NCBI GenBank assembly: GCA_040757775.1
Contig: JBFLWQ010000002.1
Coordinates: forward strand, 176,095 to 240,094
Origin: Thermodesulfobacteriota bacterium
GTDB taxonomy: Bacteria; Desulfobacterota; UBA8473
Length of the DNA stretch: 64,000 nt
Direction: 5' to 3'
Position numbers and translations under genes: made by a program. How positions within the stretch are numbered: the first letter of the stretch is position 1; each line of letters starts with the position of its first letter. This document shows, piece after piece, positions 42,850 to 53,387 of the stretch. Under the pieces are notes generated by a model. That model did not search any database and had not been told where the DNA came from. It worked only from the letters and a program-made list of their open reading frames with translations.

Positions 42850-43716
42850 ATGGAGATTCAGATTTTCATTCAGCTCATCTTAAATGGTATAATGATTGGA
42901 GCCACCTATGGTCTTATAGTTTCTGGGCTCACCCTGGTTTTCAGCATTATGCGCATCATCAACTTCGCCCACGGTGAACTCTACATGCTGGGTGGGTTTA
43001 CCACTTATTACCTCTTTGCTGTGGCAAAAGTGCCTTATGTAGTGACGTTATTTTTGGCTGCCCTCACACTTGGACTTCTTGGCCTGATTCTGGAAAGACT
43101 GATATTTCGACCCTTCCGGGGTCACCTCTTAGGTGCCTTTATAGTTTCTCTTGGACTTTCCAGGTTTTTTCAGAACTCCGCTCAGCAGGCGTTTGGTTTA
43201 ACGGAAAAGTCTATTCCATCAACCTTCACGGGGAAATTTGTGGTAGGTTCTGTTTCCTTCCCCGCAGAGAGGGTCGCAATTGTCCTTATTAGTATAGCTA
43301 TATTGATAGGCTTACATACGTTCCTTCAAAGGCTTAAAGTGGGACAGGCTATGCGGGCTGTGGCTCAGGACAGCGAGGCAGCTCTCCTGGGAGGTATACG
43401 TATAAATCACATCTCAGGACTTGCGCTCGCTTTAGGAAGTGGGTTAGCGGGTCTTGCCGGAGCTTTACTGGGACCAGTGTTTTATGTGGATCCATGGATA
43501 GGGGGACCTGTTATCCTGAAAACTTTTGTGATAATAATCGTTGGAGGAATGGGCAGCATCCCGGGTGCCATTCTTGCCGCATTTATTTTCGGTTTTATCG
43601 AAAGTTTTGGGGGGTTCTACTTCGGCCCTGCCATTGTTACCACTATCTTCTTTGGCGCCCTTATTTTAATCCTGCTGGTTAGACCTAAAGGGCTTTTGGG
43701 ATATGAGGAGACTTGA
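42850..43716 (+). CDS. LivH-type ABC transporter permease
   Basis: Inner-membrane permease of 288 residues with about eight hydrophobic segments. The start GIMIGATYGLIVSGLTLVFS and the following IINFAHGELYMLGG are the LivH hallmark. A GQAMRAVAQDSEAALLGGI stretch is the coupling loop to the ATPases. The C-terminus ends in VRPKGLLG. It has a CTGAGGA upstream and follows the strong hairpin. LivM follows immediately. Confidence 0.9.
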   Translation: MEIQIFIQLILNGIMIGATYGLIVSGLTLVFSIMRIINFAHGELYMLGGFTTYYLFAVAKVPYVVTLFLAALTLGLLGLILERLIFRPFRGHLLGAFIVSLGLSRFFQNSAQQAFGLTEKSIPSTFTGKFVVGSVSFPAERVAIVLISIAILIGLHTFLQRLKVGQAMRAVAQDSEAALLGGIRINHISGLALALGSGLAGLAGALLGPVFYVDPWIGGPVILKTFVIIIVGGMGSIPGAILAAFIFGFIESFGGFYFGPAIVTTIFFGALILILLVRPKGLLGYEET

Positions 43717-43720
43717 GAAG

Positions 43721-44671
43721 ATGAAAAAATATTTAGGGTTTTATCTCCTTGCTATCCTACTGCTTTTTATTGGAGTAATTACTCAGGATCCATATATCCT
43801 GCACATACTAATAATTTTGTGGCTTAACATTATCCTTGCTACCAGCCTCTGGTTGATCTACTCGACAGGGGAAATGTCACTGGCGCATGTTAGCATGATG
43901 GCAATAGGAGCCTATAGCTCTGCCCTTCTTGTGATAAAGATAGGTGTCTCTTTCTGGGTTGCTCTTCCCATCTCTGGACTGATCGCTGCGCTTTTTTCTT
44001 TTCTTATCGGGTTTCCTGCTTCGAGACTAAAGGGCTTTGCTTTTTTTATGGTCACTTTTGCCTTTGCAGAGATTGTAATGACTATAGTCTCTAACTTCTG
44101 GCAGGATGCTTTTGGAGGACACAGCGGGATCTTCGCTATCCCCCCTCCCTCTCCTATTTCCTTCGCAGGATTTACATTGAGTTTTTCTTCCAAAGTTGCC
44201 CAGTATTATCTCGGGTTGACAATAATGGCTCTAATTGTGTTCTTTATCCATTTCATGGTAAAATCCCGCTTTGGCAGGATCTCAAAAGCTATAGCTCAGG
44301 CGGATATCCTTGCCGAATCTATCGGGATAGATGTGTCGATGCACAAAATTATAGCCTTTACTATAGGGGGATTCTTCGCAGGAATAGCCGGGAGTCTCAG
44401 TGCTCACCTGTTTAGAGTTATCGCTCCATTGGATTTCGGAATAAACTATATGATAATGGTAATAGCCTTCGTTGTAGTGGGTGGCGCTGCCAACATATTT
44501 GGGCCAATCATAGGAGCATGTTTCTTCAGCCTGCTTTCTTTACTCTTGGCAAAATGGGGACACGTGGAGGTTCTGATTACTGGCATGATTTTGATAGTTG
44601 TAATGCGCTTCCTTCCGGGAGGGTTACTGTCTTTCCCGAGTACTTTGAAACGTCTAAAAAGCAGAGAGTAA
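43721..44671 (+). CDS. LivM-type ABC transporter permease
   Basis: Second permease, 316 residues, with about nine hydrophobic segments and the coupling region RFGRISKAIAQADILAESIG followed by AFTIGGFFAGIAGSL, typical of LivM. The ATG at 43721 has GAGGAG at a good distance; an in-frame ATG at 43703 would overlap LivH. It completes the LivGFKHM importer (permeases, ATPases and binding protein). A weak inverted repeat follows the gene at 44717-44750. Confidence 0.9.
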   Translation: MKKYLGFYLLAILLLFIGVITQDPYILHILIILWLNIILATSLWLIYSTGEMSLAHVSMMAIGAYSSALLVIKIGVSFWVALPISGLIAALFSFLIGFPASRLKGFAFFMVTFAFAEIVMTIVSNFWQDAFGGHSGIFAIPPPSPISFAGFTLSFSSKVAQYYLGLTIMALIVFFIHFMVKSRFGRISKAIAQADILAESIGIDVSMHKIIAFTIGGFFAGIAGSLSAHLFRVIAPLDFGINYMIMVIAFVVVGGAANIFGPIIGACFFSLLSLLLAKWGHVEVLITGMILIVVMRFLPGGLLSFPSTLKRLKSRE

Positions 44672-44836
44672 ATCACAACCTCAAATTGCTTCAAATTACT
44701 TTAAGGGTATTGTGGAATAGAGGAGCAGTCTATTTGGCTCTATCCTCTATGTCCAACATGGTGGTAGAGAAAAGTTGTTGAGGTATCGATATATCCTGAT
44801 TTTTTTCTGTTGCTTTTCTTACACATATCTGTATTA

Positions 44837-44865
44837 TTGACAAACACCTCTATAGAGTGTTAGCC
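44837..44865 (+). promoter_or_regulatory. promoter candidate with palindromic operator
   Basis: TTGACA (44837-44842) is followed 17 bases later by a weak -10 (TTAGCC). The spacer holds the symmetric CTCTATAGAG (44848-44857), flanked by CAC/GTG. It lies before the acyl-CoA dehydrogenase gene and could bind a repressor. Confidence 0.4.
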
Positions 44866-44918
44866 TTGGAAATCCACTGGACTAAATCAATATCGACCTA
44901 AAGGAGGATAAAACGTAT

Positions 44919-46061
44919 ATGCCTTTTCAACTTACTGAAGAGCAGGAAATGTTTAAGAGGTCTTTGAGAAGCTTTTTTGAAGACAGGATCGCACCAAGGG
45001 CAGCTGAAATTGATGAAAAGGACGAATTTCCAGCTGATGTCTACAAAGCCATGAGTGAAATTGGTGTCCAGGCTATATTCTTCCCTGAAGAGTATGGTGG
45101 ATCTGGGGGTGACCTCCTGACCTGCTGCCTGGCTACAGAGGAACTTAGCAGGGTGAGTGGAAGCATGGCTGTTCTCACAGCCCCTACCCTATCTCTTGCC
45201 TCTGCAGCATTCAGATTGGCTGGTACTCATGAACAAAAGGCTAAATATCTACCCAAGCTGGCAACCGGTGAATGGCTGTTTGCCATAGCCATTACTGAAC
45301 CGGATGCAGGGTCTGATGTCTCTGCTATAAGAACAACTGCTGTGCTTAAAGGTGATCATTACATTCTAAACGGCACAAAGCGTTTTCATACGGTTGGTGA
45401 CCTTGCTGATGTAACAACGGTCTATGCCAAAACTGATACAGGCAAAGGAGCAAAGGGAATTAGCACCTTTGTGGTTGAAAAGGGAGCCCCTGGACGAATC
45501 ATTTCTAAGAAAGAGAAGATGATGGGTATAAGGGGCATTGCCTCATGCGAATTGATCTTTGAGGACTGTCGTATCCCAAGAGATAATCTTCTAGGCAAAG
45601 AGGGAGATGGGTTTAAGGACGTTATGCATACCCTGGATGAGAGCCGCCCAATAGTGGCTGCTATGGGGGTAGGATTAGCTCAGGGTGCCCTCGATTATGC
45701 CGTAAAATACGCAAAACAGAGGGTCCAGTTTGGAAAGCCTATTTGTGAATTTCAGGGAATCCAATTTATGCTGGCAGATATGGCAACACAGATTGAGGCA
45801 TCCAGGTATCTTGTTTACAGAGCTGCCTTTATTGCATTAAATCGTAATAGAGAGAGTATGATGCTTGCTTCCATGGCAAAATATTTCAGCAGTGATATGG
45901 CTATGAAAGTCACCACAGACGCAGTTCAGATTCTTGGAGGGTATGGATATACCAGCGACTACCCGGTGGAAAGAATGATGAGAGATGCCAAGTGCTTTCA
46001 GATATTTGAGGGAACCAACCAGATCCAGAGGGTTGTGGTAGCGAGGTCTCTGCTGGCATAG
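44919..46061 (+). CDS. acyl-CoA dehydrogenase
   Basis: FAD-dependent acyl-CoA dehydrogenase of 380 residues. FAD-binding block [20 protein letters not shown] and the second signature [22 protein letters not shown] are complete. The catalytic base is Glu364 in FEGTNQIQR, as in short-chain/butyryl-type enzymes, while isovaleryl- and long-chain enzymes place it elsewhere. It passes electrons to ETF. AAAGGAGG lies 11 bases before the ATG. It has its own promoter candidate and lies at the end of the ketone-cluster strand. Confidence 0.92.
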   Translation: MPFQLTEEQEMFKRSLRSFFEDRIAPRAAEIDEKDEFPADVYKAMSEIGVQAIFFPEEYGGSGGDLLTCCLATEELSRVSGSMAVLTAPTLSLASAAFRLAGTHEQKAKYLPKLATGEWLFAIAITEPDAGSDVSAIRTTAVLKGDHYILNGTKRFHTVGDLADVTTVYAKTDTGKGAKGISTFVVEKGAPGRIISKKEKMMGIRGIASCELIFEDCRIPRDNLLGKEGDGFKDVMHTLDESRPIVAAMGVGLAQGALDYAVKYAKQRVQFGKPICEFQGIQFMLADMATQIEASRYLVYRAAFIALNRNRESMMLASMAKYFSSDMAMKVTTDAVQILGGYGYTSDYPVERMMRDAKCFQIFEGTNQIQRVVVARSLLA

Positions 46062-46092
46062 GCAGAATATTTCCTAGAAATGGAGAAAAGGT

Positions 46093-46344
46093 ATGGAAAA
46101 AGGTAAGCAGGATTATTTTCTAGCATGTGTCGAGGATGGCTCCCTTTCTATGAAGCCCTATTGTGGTAGCTGTGGACTCCAGTTAAACGAAAACTATTTT
46201 TGCGAAAATTGTCAGCGCCAATGCCGTTGTGCTCATGTCAAATGCGAAGATAGGGGATCATATAGTTTGATGGATGCCCTCATTAAAAAGAACGAAAGGT
46301 TTAAGAATTTTACGATAGAGATACTGCTAAGTGAAAATAAATAA
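46093..46344 (+). CDS. small zinc-ribbon-like hypothetical protein
   Basis: Protein of 83 residues with cysteine pairs CGSC, CENC and CRC in the middle, which could bind one zinc. No family is recognised. It starts 31 bases after the acyl-CoA dehydrogenase and could be co-expressed with it. The 186-base gap that follows (46345-46530) holds a GGCGC/GCGCC hairpin but no gene. Confidence 0.6.
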   Translation: MEKGKQDYFLACVEDGSLSMKPYCGSCGLQLNENYFCENCQRQCRCAHVKCEDRGSYSLMDALIKKNERFKNFTIEILLSENK

Positions 46345-46530
46345 CCACCGCCAAATTGGTAAACAAATTGTTGTCGAGGGCGCTTCGCGCCGAGCAAACA
46401 GCGGATACTCCTCATCCGCGGCGTTATCCCCTACCCTAACTATCGGTGCTGGCTGAAATGGTGATATAAGCATCTCTAACTCAACTTTCAGCTTCCGCTG
46501 TCCGAAAGATAGTATTTTTCTGCTCTATCG

Positions 46531-48924
46531 TCAGTGGAACTCCTGTTCCGTTCTATTTATGATCTCATCCTGAATCTGCCTGGGCAGATCAACGAAATAG
46601 ACACTGTAACCTGCCAGCCGTACAACAAGATCAGCATGCTGCACTGGATTTTTCTGTGCCTCCAACAGAGTTTTTCTGTCTATCACGTTAAACTGGATAT
46701 GAAAATGCCCTAAATCGGCCCATGTCTTTATATAGGAAGCGAATAACTCCTTATATTCTCCCTCCAGATATTGGGGTAGAAATTTTTGGTTCAAAAGTAG
46801 TGTGTAGGTCGTTAAGGGATCGATCTTCGAAGTGGATTTAAGTACCGCTGTAGGACCGTTTTTATCCATACCACGCTCAGGAGATAAAGTGCCATCTGCA
46901 AAAAGGTCCCTGTCCTTCCTGCCATCAGGAGTAGCACCAGTAAGTGCGCTGTAACCAAAATAATTAGCCCCTGCACTTCCATCCACCTGATAATAACTGT
47001 TTTTGGATGTCTTTACTTTTTTCATCTCCGCTGCTGTTCTGAACTGGATTTCTTTCGCTATCTGGTCTGCATAATCATCATCATTTCCAAACTTTGGAGC
47101 GTTCAGGAACATTTTCCTCATGTCCTCTTTGCCCTCCCAGTTGCCTTTAAGTGATTTGAGTAATTCGGCTACACGCACTTTTTTTTCATCAAAGACAAGC
47201 TTCTTCATAGCAGTCAGACCATCAGCTACGTTAATCAAGCCTACAGGTGCCATTACCTTCTTGTCAAAGTAAGACCATCTTCTGCAATCTTCCGCTCGTT
47301 CTATGCAGCCATCAAGCAAAGCCGAGAGAAAAGGTCGCGGTAAGTACTCCTCATATAGAACATCAGCCATATTGGCTATCTTTGCCAGTTTATCCATGAA
47401 GAATCTTACCTGCTGAAGATAGGCATCCATCACATCCTCAACAGAGGAAAAAGTCAAAGGATCCGGAGTTGAAACCCCTATCTGCTTATCACTAAACTTA
47501 TCAATCCCCTGATTCAAAGCCAGCTCTAGGCATTTTGGCCCGATTAGGACTCCGGATAATGCCCTGTAGGTTATATTCTTTCCTGGTATAGTCCACCTCA
47601 TACAGGACTCTATTCCATAATTCCTGGCATCCTCTATCGGTATCCCCTCGTTTACTATCATCGGTATTACCACCTTATCATTGAAGAAGGGAGGGTATCC
47701 AACACCGGTTTTCAGAAGGTCAATGGCACTCATAAGGAAGTCCTTTGGGATATTATTATGGTACCTGAAAGCGATTTGCGGCTGTGTTCCCTTTATTGCC
47801 TTTGAGGCATCGAGAATAATATAGCTCATCTCATTTGTGGCATCCCTCCCATCAGGAGTAACCCCTCCAACGGTAAAAGTAACATTGGGATGAAAGCCAA
47901 CATTACCACTTCCCATAAGTGGTGCTACCAACTCTCCCCTTGAATTGAACTTTAACCATAAAAACTCTAATAATTCCTGCGCATCTTCCCTCTTAATCTT
48001 CCCCTTTTCTTTATCTTTCTTATAAATTGGATATAAGAGCTGGTCAAGTCTAATTGCATAGCCATTCATATTCAGCTCATACACACGAGATGCCAGGGTT
48101 ATAAACCAAATAAACTGTAAAGCCTCATGGAAGTTTCTGGGTGGATTCTCTGGTACCCAATTACATATGGCTGATATTTCTTTTAATTCTTTTCTTCTCT
48201 GTAAATTATTCTCACCATCCGCCATTTCTCCAGCCAATACAGAAAACCTCTTTCCAAAAGCGATTCCACCCCTTAATGATATAATTACAGCCTTAAGAAA
48301 ATTTAACTTTTCAAAATACTCTTTGTCCACATTTGAACCTAAAGTCTTCAGCCTGCCTTCCGCCTCGGCTATTAACCCTTTTAGTCCAACTTTGAATAGC
48401 TTTTCAAAATTTGGGACTCCCGACTCGTAATAATAACCCCAGAAAATGGGGCCACTAAATTTCCAGTAAGGCTTTACATCGTCAGGCACAAGGTCTCGCT
48501 CTTTACCCTGAACCGCTATGTTCTGCCAATATTTATGTATCTGGTGGAGTTCTTCTCTGCCTGGATTATCCAGCATGTTTTTGTAGCGCTTATCAATCTC
48601 TTTATCCAGCCACCTCCAGTAATATTCTGGATAAGGAACCAGAGCATCGGGTGTAGAGGCAGTATTTCCGACAATCCGTTCCTTATCACCTATATATATC
48701 TTTATGTTTTCCAGTATGTTAGCCAGAGCCATTGCCCTTCTCAAAACAATGGGAACCCCCTCCGTCTCCATGTATGATTGAGTCAATAAACGTGCCCTAT
48801 CAAGACATATTTTTACCCCGGGGGCATATGGACTTTCGATTTCGGTCGGATCAAAACCTCTCTGTACCGATCTAAATCCCTTTACAGCAACTTCTTTTTT
48901 CAACTTCAGAGTTGTTCCACTCAT
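46531..48924 (-). CDS. glycyl radical enzyme (PFL2-like)
   Basis: Glycyl radical enzyme of 797 residues. The C-terminal radical motif VVRLAGYSVYF is intact (Gly772). The thiyl cysteine lies in GIESCMRWTIPG (Cys441). Most family members of this type (glycerol and choline lyases, decarboxylases) have C-x-E here; this one has C-M-R, so the general-base Glu is absent. X-succinate synthases also lack that Glu, but their length is greater. Substrate unknown. No activating radical-SAM enzyme is in the window. A GGGAG box precedes the ATG. The next gene upstream is a LivK-type binding protein. Confidence 0.88.
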   Translation of the reverse strand: MSGTTLKLKKEVAVKGFRSVQRGFDPTEIESPYAPGVKICLDRARLLTQSYMETEGVPIVLRRAMALANILENIKIYIGDKERIVGNTASTPDALVPYPEYYWRWLDKEIDKRYKNMLDNPGREELHQIHKYWQNIAVQGKERDLVPDDVKPYWKFSGPIFWGYYYESGVPNFEKLFKVGLKGLIAEAEGRLKTLGSNVDKEYFEKLNFLKAVIISLRGGIAFGKRFSVLAGEMADGENNLQRRKELKEISAICNWVPENPPRNFHEALQFIWFITLASRVYELNMNGYAIRLDQLLYPIYKKDKEKGKIKREDAQELLEFLWLKFNSRGELVAPLMGSGNVGFHPNVTFTVGGVTPDGRDATNEMSYIILDASKAIKGTQPQIAFRYHNNIPKDFLMSAIDLLKTGVGYPPFFNDKVVIPMIVNEGIPIEDARNYGIESCMRWTIPGKNITYRALSGVLIGPKCLELALNQGIDKFSDKQIGVSTPDPLTFSSVEDVMDAYLQQVRFFMDKLAKIANMADVLYEEYLPRPFLSALLDGCIERAEDCRRWSYFDKKVMAPVGLINVADGLTAMKKLVFDEKKVRVAELLKSLKGNWEGKEDMRKMFLNAPKFGNDDDYADQIAKEIQFRTAAEMKKVKTSKNSYYQVDGSAGANYFGYSALTGATPDGRKDRDLFADGTLSPERGMDKNGPTAVLKSTSKIDPLTTYTLLLNQKFLPQYLEGEYKELFASYIKTWADLGHFHIQFNVIDRKTLLEAQKNPVQHADLVVRLAGYSVYFVDLPRQIQDEIINRTEQEFH

Positions 48925-48984
48925 AATAATCTCCCTTTCTGACCATCTAACCTATCGTGGAGTTTGTGGAAGAGCAGATAACTT

Positions 48985-50217
48985 TTACTCTGGGCTCCTC
49001 CATTCGGTTATCGGTATAAACTTTCCTGTGGACGGATCGGCTTTAAATATCTTCCAGGTACTCCCCCCGTTGTGGTTTGTTGGACTATAACTTATAGGAC
49101 CCGTGAGCCCTCCTGTATCAAAGTTCTTCATTCCTTCTAAACTAGTTATCAGAACCTCTCCATCGAGATTCCTGCCTGCCCTCATCATAGCCTCGATTTT
49201 AACTGTTGCGATAACCCAACCATATGTATAGGTCTTTCCACGATAGGGTTTCTCCCTTCCCGGTTCATATTTGAGGGTAATCTCCCTCATCCTTGCCACA
49301 CCAGGCCCTTCATCATACCATGATGCCATGGAACTGACTCCATAAAACAATTCAGACGCATCACCTGATATACGTATTACATCTTCATTGCAGGTCGCCC
49401 AACTGCCAAATAAGGGAACCTTCAAACTAAACTTCTTCAACTCTCTAAGGAGGAGTGCCGCTGGCTGGGGAAGTGAACCGCAGATAATAATATAATCAAC
49501 ATTAGCCTTCTTCAGGTTCATCACCTGAGAGGTTGCCTCAATGGAACCGGGATTGAGCACCTCCTTTGCTACAGGCTCTAAATTATAGTATTTGAGCCTC
49601 TCCAGTCCGGGCACCAAATCTGCTTTTCCTGCCTCGTTATCAGGAAAGACGAATGCAATCCTTGGGTTCTTCGCCTTCAAATCCTTAATGATGTAGTCAA
49701 CAATTACCTTCATCTGCCCAGGATAGATGTCCTGAATGGTAAATATATACCGCTCGAAGGGTTTTACCATCCTTTCCGCTGTCGATGCTGGGAAGGTAGG
49801 GACCTTTTCCCTATCGATACTCCTCAAAAGGGCAACAGCTCCACTGGTGCTTGTAGGCCCGATTAAAGAAATAACCTCATCCCGGAAGATCAACTTTTTG
49901 AAAGAAGATATAGCCATCGGTATAGAATAACGGTCATCCTCAAACAATGCCTTCACTTTTCTTCCATGTATTCCTCCATGCTCATTGGTGAATCGAAACA
50001 GACTTCTAAGTCCTGCGGTCAGGGGGATGACCGCATTTGCAGCAGGCCCTGTTTGATCGAGGATCACACCAATCTTTACCGTATCATCAGTTATCCCCCG
50101 AGCTTTAGCTGAATAAGCACTACCTCTAATTCCAAATAACCCCGATAAGATCAGGATAGCAATTAAAACCCAGTTTGAAAACCCATGAAGATTCAGTGTA
50201 ACCGCCTTCTTTTCCAT
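48985..50217 (-). CDS. ABC-type branched-chain amino-acid-type substrate-binding protein
   Basis: LivK-type protein of 410 residues with a signal segment (about 14-36) ending near GSAYSAKA, then ARGITDDTVKIGVILDQTG. It belongs to the same branch as the other orphan binding proteins. AGGGGG precedes the ATG. The glycyl radical enzyme follows 60 bases downstream, so the two may be co-transcribed and handle the same compound. Confidence 0.88.
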   Translation of the reverse strand: MEKKAVTLNLHGFSNWVLIAILILSGLFGIRGSAYSAKARGITDDTVKIGVILDQTGPAANAVIPLTAGLRSLFRFTNEHGGIHGRKVKALFEDDRYSIPMAISSFKKLIFRDEVISLIGPTSTSGAVALLRSIDREKVPTFPASTAERMVKPFERYIFTIQDIYPGQMKVIVDYIIKDLKAKNPRIAFVFPDNEAGKADLVPGLERLKYYNLEPVAKEVLNPGSIEATSQVMNLKKANVDYIIICGSLPQPAALLLRELKKFSLKVPLFGSWATCNEDVIRISGDASELFYGVSSMASWYDEGPGVARMREITLKYEPGREKPYRGKTYTYGWVIATVKIEAMMRAGRNLDGEVLITSLEGMKNFDTGGLTGPISYSPTNHNGGSTWKIFKADPSTGKFIPITEWRSPE

Positions 50218-50271
50218 AGCATACCCCCTGCAAAAACTGCTAGCAGTTAAAAATAGTAGCCTCCGTTCTCA

Positions 50272-51486
50272 TTATTTTTTTAAAGGTGGCAGCCTCCACT
50301 CAGTAACAGGAATGAGTTTACCGCTTTTTGGATCTGCCCTGAAAAGCTTGTTGTAATTCAACCCATAATGCATTGCAGGGGTATAGGTTATGGGACCACA
50401 TATACCCTTTGTATCTAAATCATTTATAGTCTCTAACGCAGCCACCAGCTTTTCCCCATCTAAATCCTTCTCAGCCCTTTTTATCCCCTCACAGAGAATA
50501 GCAGGCATAATCCATCCCAGAGAATAACTCTTGATTTTGTATGATTTCTCAGCGCCCGGATTATATTTCATGCTTATCTCTCTCATTTTTGCTATTCCCG
50601 GGCTCTCTTCATACCATGAACTGTAAGGACTGACACCCACAAAATTCTTTGATGCCTCACCACTTATCCTGATGATATCCTCTGTGCACGCAGCAGATGT
50701 TCCAAATAAAGGAACATCAAGGTCGAACTTCTTCATATCCCTGAGAACCGCAGATGCTCCAGGAGCGACATGATGCAACAGGATAAGGGTTACCCCTGCC
50801 TTCTTCATGCTTAATACCTGCGAGGTAACATCAATTGCGTTCAGGGGAATGATCTCAAGATGAAGCTTTAGCCCAAAAAGCATTGCCCACTCGTCAGCCA
50901 AATCCCTAACTACCTTGCCGGATTCCACATCCGGATAGCAAAGGGCAACTTTCGGGTTTTTGGGCTTTAACTTATTGATGATATAATCAAAGGTTACACC
51001 CCATTCATTATCGTACCAGCCATTTGTTGGAAATACATACCTCTTATATGGCTTCATTATTGATGTATCAGGTGCCCAAGGCAATATAGGAACCTTCTCC
51101 TTTTCAATATGGCGAAGGAGTACCTTTGTTTCACCAACAGAGATGGGACCTATGATTGCCAATATCTGATCTTTGAATACCAGCTTTTTAAAGGCAGCTA
51201 TCCCTGCCGGGATAGAATAACGGTCATCCTCCACGATCAGCTTTATCTTTCTTCCCTGGATTCCCCCTTCGTCGTTTACATAATGGGTATAGTTCTTATA
51301 CGCCTCTATCACCACAACTCCAGCATTAGAAATAGGGCCTGTGAGATCGATTATTACACCAATTTTTACCAGATCCTTTGCTACGCCCCTTGCTTCTTTA
51401 CCGTATGCCAATCTGCTTTGTGAAATGTGTAGGATTAAAACCAAAAAACCAACAAGCAATAACGCGGATAAATACCTCGTTTTCAT
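50272..51486 (-). CDS. ABC-type branched-chain amino-acid-type substrate-binding protein
   Basis: LivK-type protein of 404 residues with signal peptide. The ATG at 51486 is chosen over an in-frame TTG six bases upstream, given AAAGGGGA. The GGIQGRKIKLIVEDDRYSIPAG block is nearly the same as in its neighbours, while the middle (HIEKEKVPILPWAPDTSI) differs, so ligand preference has probably diverged. It lies 55 bases upstream of the previous binding-protein gene on the same strand. Confidence 0.88.
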   Translation of the reverse strand: MKTRYLSALLLVGFLVLILHISQSRLAYGKEARGVAKDLVKIGVIIDLTGPISNAGVVVIEAYKNYTHYVNDEGGIQGRKIKLIVEDDRYSIPAGIAAFKKLVFKDQILAIIGPISVGETKVLLRHIEKEKVPILPWAPDTSIMKPYKRYVFPTNGWYDNEWGVTFDYIINKLKPKNPKVALCYPDVESGKVVRDLADEWAMLFGLKLHLEIIPLNAIDVTSQVLSMKKAGVTLILLHHVAPGASAVLRDMKKFDLDVPLFGTSAACTEDIIRISGEASKNFVGVSPYSSWYEESPGIAKMREISMKYNPGAEKSYKIKSYSLGWIMPAILCEGIKRAEKDLDGEKLVAALETINDLDTKGICGPITYTPAMHYGLNYNKLFRADPKSGKLIPVTEWRLPPLKK

Positions 51487-51696
51487 AGCCAATCCCCTTT
51501 CTTGAAGATTAGACCCTGCATATCAAAGCCTTTTATGCCTTTTTGTTTCCAGTTTTTATCTTAGATTTTTTTTAACCTTGGAGTCATCTTTTTTATATCA
51601 GAGGTTCTAGGTACAGAAACATCATCAAAAGGAGATGCAAGGGAATGGCAGGAAAAGTCAGAGTTCAGTAATCGGGAGATTGGGTTTTCATAATTT

Positions 51697-53193
51697 TTAT
51701 TTATTCAGGTACTCAGTATAATTCACCACGTGACGCAACGCTCTTGCTGCCCTTCTGGGGTTTGGATAAATAGGGATCCCCCTGTCACGTAAGAGATTAA
51801 AGCTTTCCGGTTCTGCCATAACCCTTGGCATCAGATTTACATAAACAAGAGGCTTTCCAAGCCTGTCTATTTTTTCCCTAATGAGATCTAAATTCTTAAG
51901 TTCTTGTTCTTCGAGAGACTTAACCATCTTTTGAAACTCTTCATTATTTGAAAAAGATCCCTTCTCTATCATATTCGAAAAATAAGAACTTGCTCCAATA
52001 CCCCCTAAAAGAATTGCAATATCTATGTTAGGGTCTTCCATGATTGCCCACAGACAGGAAAAGATAACGAGATTACCCGATGTAACCAGATCCGTAATGT
52101 CCGTTGGATTTCCGTAAGAACAACGTGAAGGTAAAAGAGACCTCAATGTCTCGGTAGTCTCATAAGAGAAATTAGGGAGTTCTAAACCTACCTTTTCAGT
52201 AGCCTCAGCCATTACAACACCAATTCCACCACCTTCAGTTAAAATCCCTGTCCTGTTCCCTCTGGGAAGAGGAAGAGAAACCAGGGCATTAACAACATCA
52301 AACAATTCCACTTCATCCTCTACTCTGATGACTCCTGACTGCTTAAAAGCAGCATCATAAATTTGATCCGAACCAGATAAAGATGCAGTATGGGATTTTG
52401 CTGCCCTTGCAGAACCTTTTGTGGATCCAGACTTCATGATTATGATCGGTTTTTTCCGCGTGATTTCCCTGGCTAATTTAAAGAACCGTCTGCCCTCTCT
52501 TAATCCTTCGACATAGGCAGCGATAATCCTGGTTTCTTCATCTTCGGCAAGATATTCTATGTAATCTTCCAGATGAATATCAGCCTCATTACCATCGCTT
52601 ACAAATTTACTAAAACCAATCCCTCGATGTGTCCCTGTGCGAACCACGCGCTGTCCGTAAGTCCCGCTCTGGGAGAGAAAAGCAACCCCTCCCGGTTTCA
52701 CGTCCTCCATCCATGCCAGGGTAGAGAATGAGGAATGGGTGTTTATATGGCCCATACTATTAGGCCCGATGAATCGTATTCCACCTTTTCTTGCGATTTC
52801 TACCAATTCTTTTTCCAGTTTTGCACCTTCTTCACCAGATTCAGCAAGTCCTCCTGTAATCACTAAAGCTGCTTTAACCCCTTTAGCTACACATTCTCTC
52901 ATAACTTCAGGGGTTTTTGCGGGCGGTACTGAAAGAACTGCAAAGTCCACTGGTTCCGGTATCTCTGTGATTTTCCGGTATGCCTTAATCCCCATTATTT
53001 CATCACTTTTTGAATTAACTGGATAAACCTTCCTCTTCGGATTGCCAAGAAGACGGTTCAAAACCCCAAATCCCCACGTTCCAATTCTGTTCGATGCTCC
53101 AATTACAGCGACTGAGCGCGGATTAAAGACGTAATCGAGTTGCTCTACAACAGAACTTTCATTTACAGATTCCACTCTCACCACATTTTCCAA
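51697..53193 (-). CDS. ADP-forming acyl-CoA synthetase alpha subunit (CoA-binding)
   Basis: Alpha-type chain of the NDP-forming acyl-CoA synthetase (ACD) family, about 498 residues. Domain 1 (FNPRSVAVIGASN) binds CoA. The phosphohistidine loop SHTASLSGSD is the site phosphorylated during catalysis, followed by the TEGGGIGVVMAEA block. The beta (ATP-grasp) chain is not adjacent; a partial one is at the window edge. Two TTG codons compete; 53193 fits the AGGAGG distance better than 53199. The enzyme would make ATP from acyl-CoA hydrolysis or activate acids. Confidence 0.85.
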   Translation of the reverse strand: MENVVRVESVNESSVVEQLDYVFNPRSVAVIGASNRIGTWGFGVLNRLLGNPKRKVYPVNSKSDEIMGIKAYRKITEIPEPVDFAVLSVPPAKTPEVMRECVAKGVKAALVITGGLAESGEEGAKLEKELVEIARKGGIRFIGPNSMGHINTHSSFSTLAWMEDVKPGGVAFLSQSGTYGQRVVRTGTHRGIGFSKFVSDGNEADIHLEDYIEYLAEDEETRIIAAYVEGLREGRRFFKLAREITRKKPIIIMKSGSTKGSARAAKSHTASLSGSDQIYDAAFKQSGVIRVEDEVELFDVVNALVSLPLPRGNRTGILTEGGGIGVVMAEATEKVGLELPNFSYETTETLRSLLPSRCSYGNPTDITDLVTSGNLVIFSCLWAIMEDPNIDIAILLGGIGASSYFSNMIEKGSFSNNEEFQKMVKSLEEQELKNLDLIREKIDRLGKPLVYVNLMPRVMAEPESFNLLRDRGIPIYPNPRRAARALRHVVNYTEYLNK

Positions 53194-53387
53194 TCCCAAT
53201 ACCTCCTGAACTTCAAATGAATTTCAACTTTTAAAAAGACTGTATTCGGTTGATAAAGAGCTTGAACTACACTCCGAGAAGTAACTGGTTTTATATCTGA
53301 ATAATTTGTAACTAATCTTTATTATTTTACCTCCTTTGTTCAATAGCACATAGAACTAAAAAAGACAATAAATGGATTTTATTTCTC

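Noticed and set aside
46355..46440. Possible further attC site (GGCGC/GCGCC hairpin and GGCGTTATCC)
   Set aside because: A box like GTTATCC is present, but its left partner and L boxes do not pair; only local hairpins exist, and no cassette genes adjoin it.
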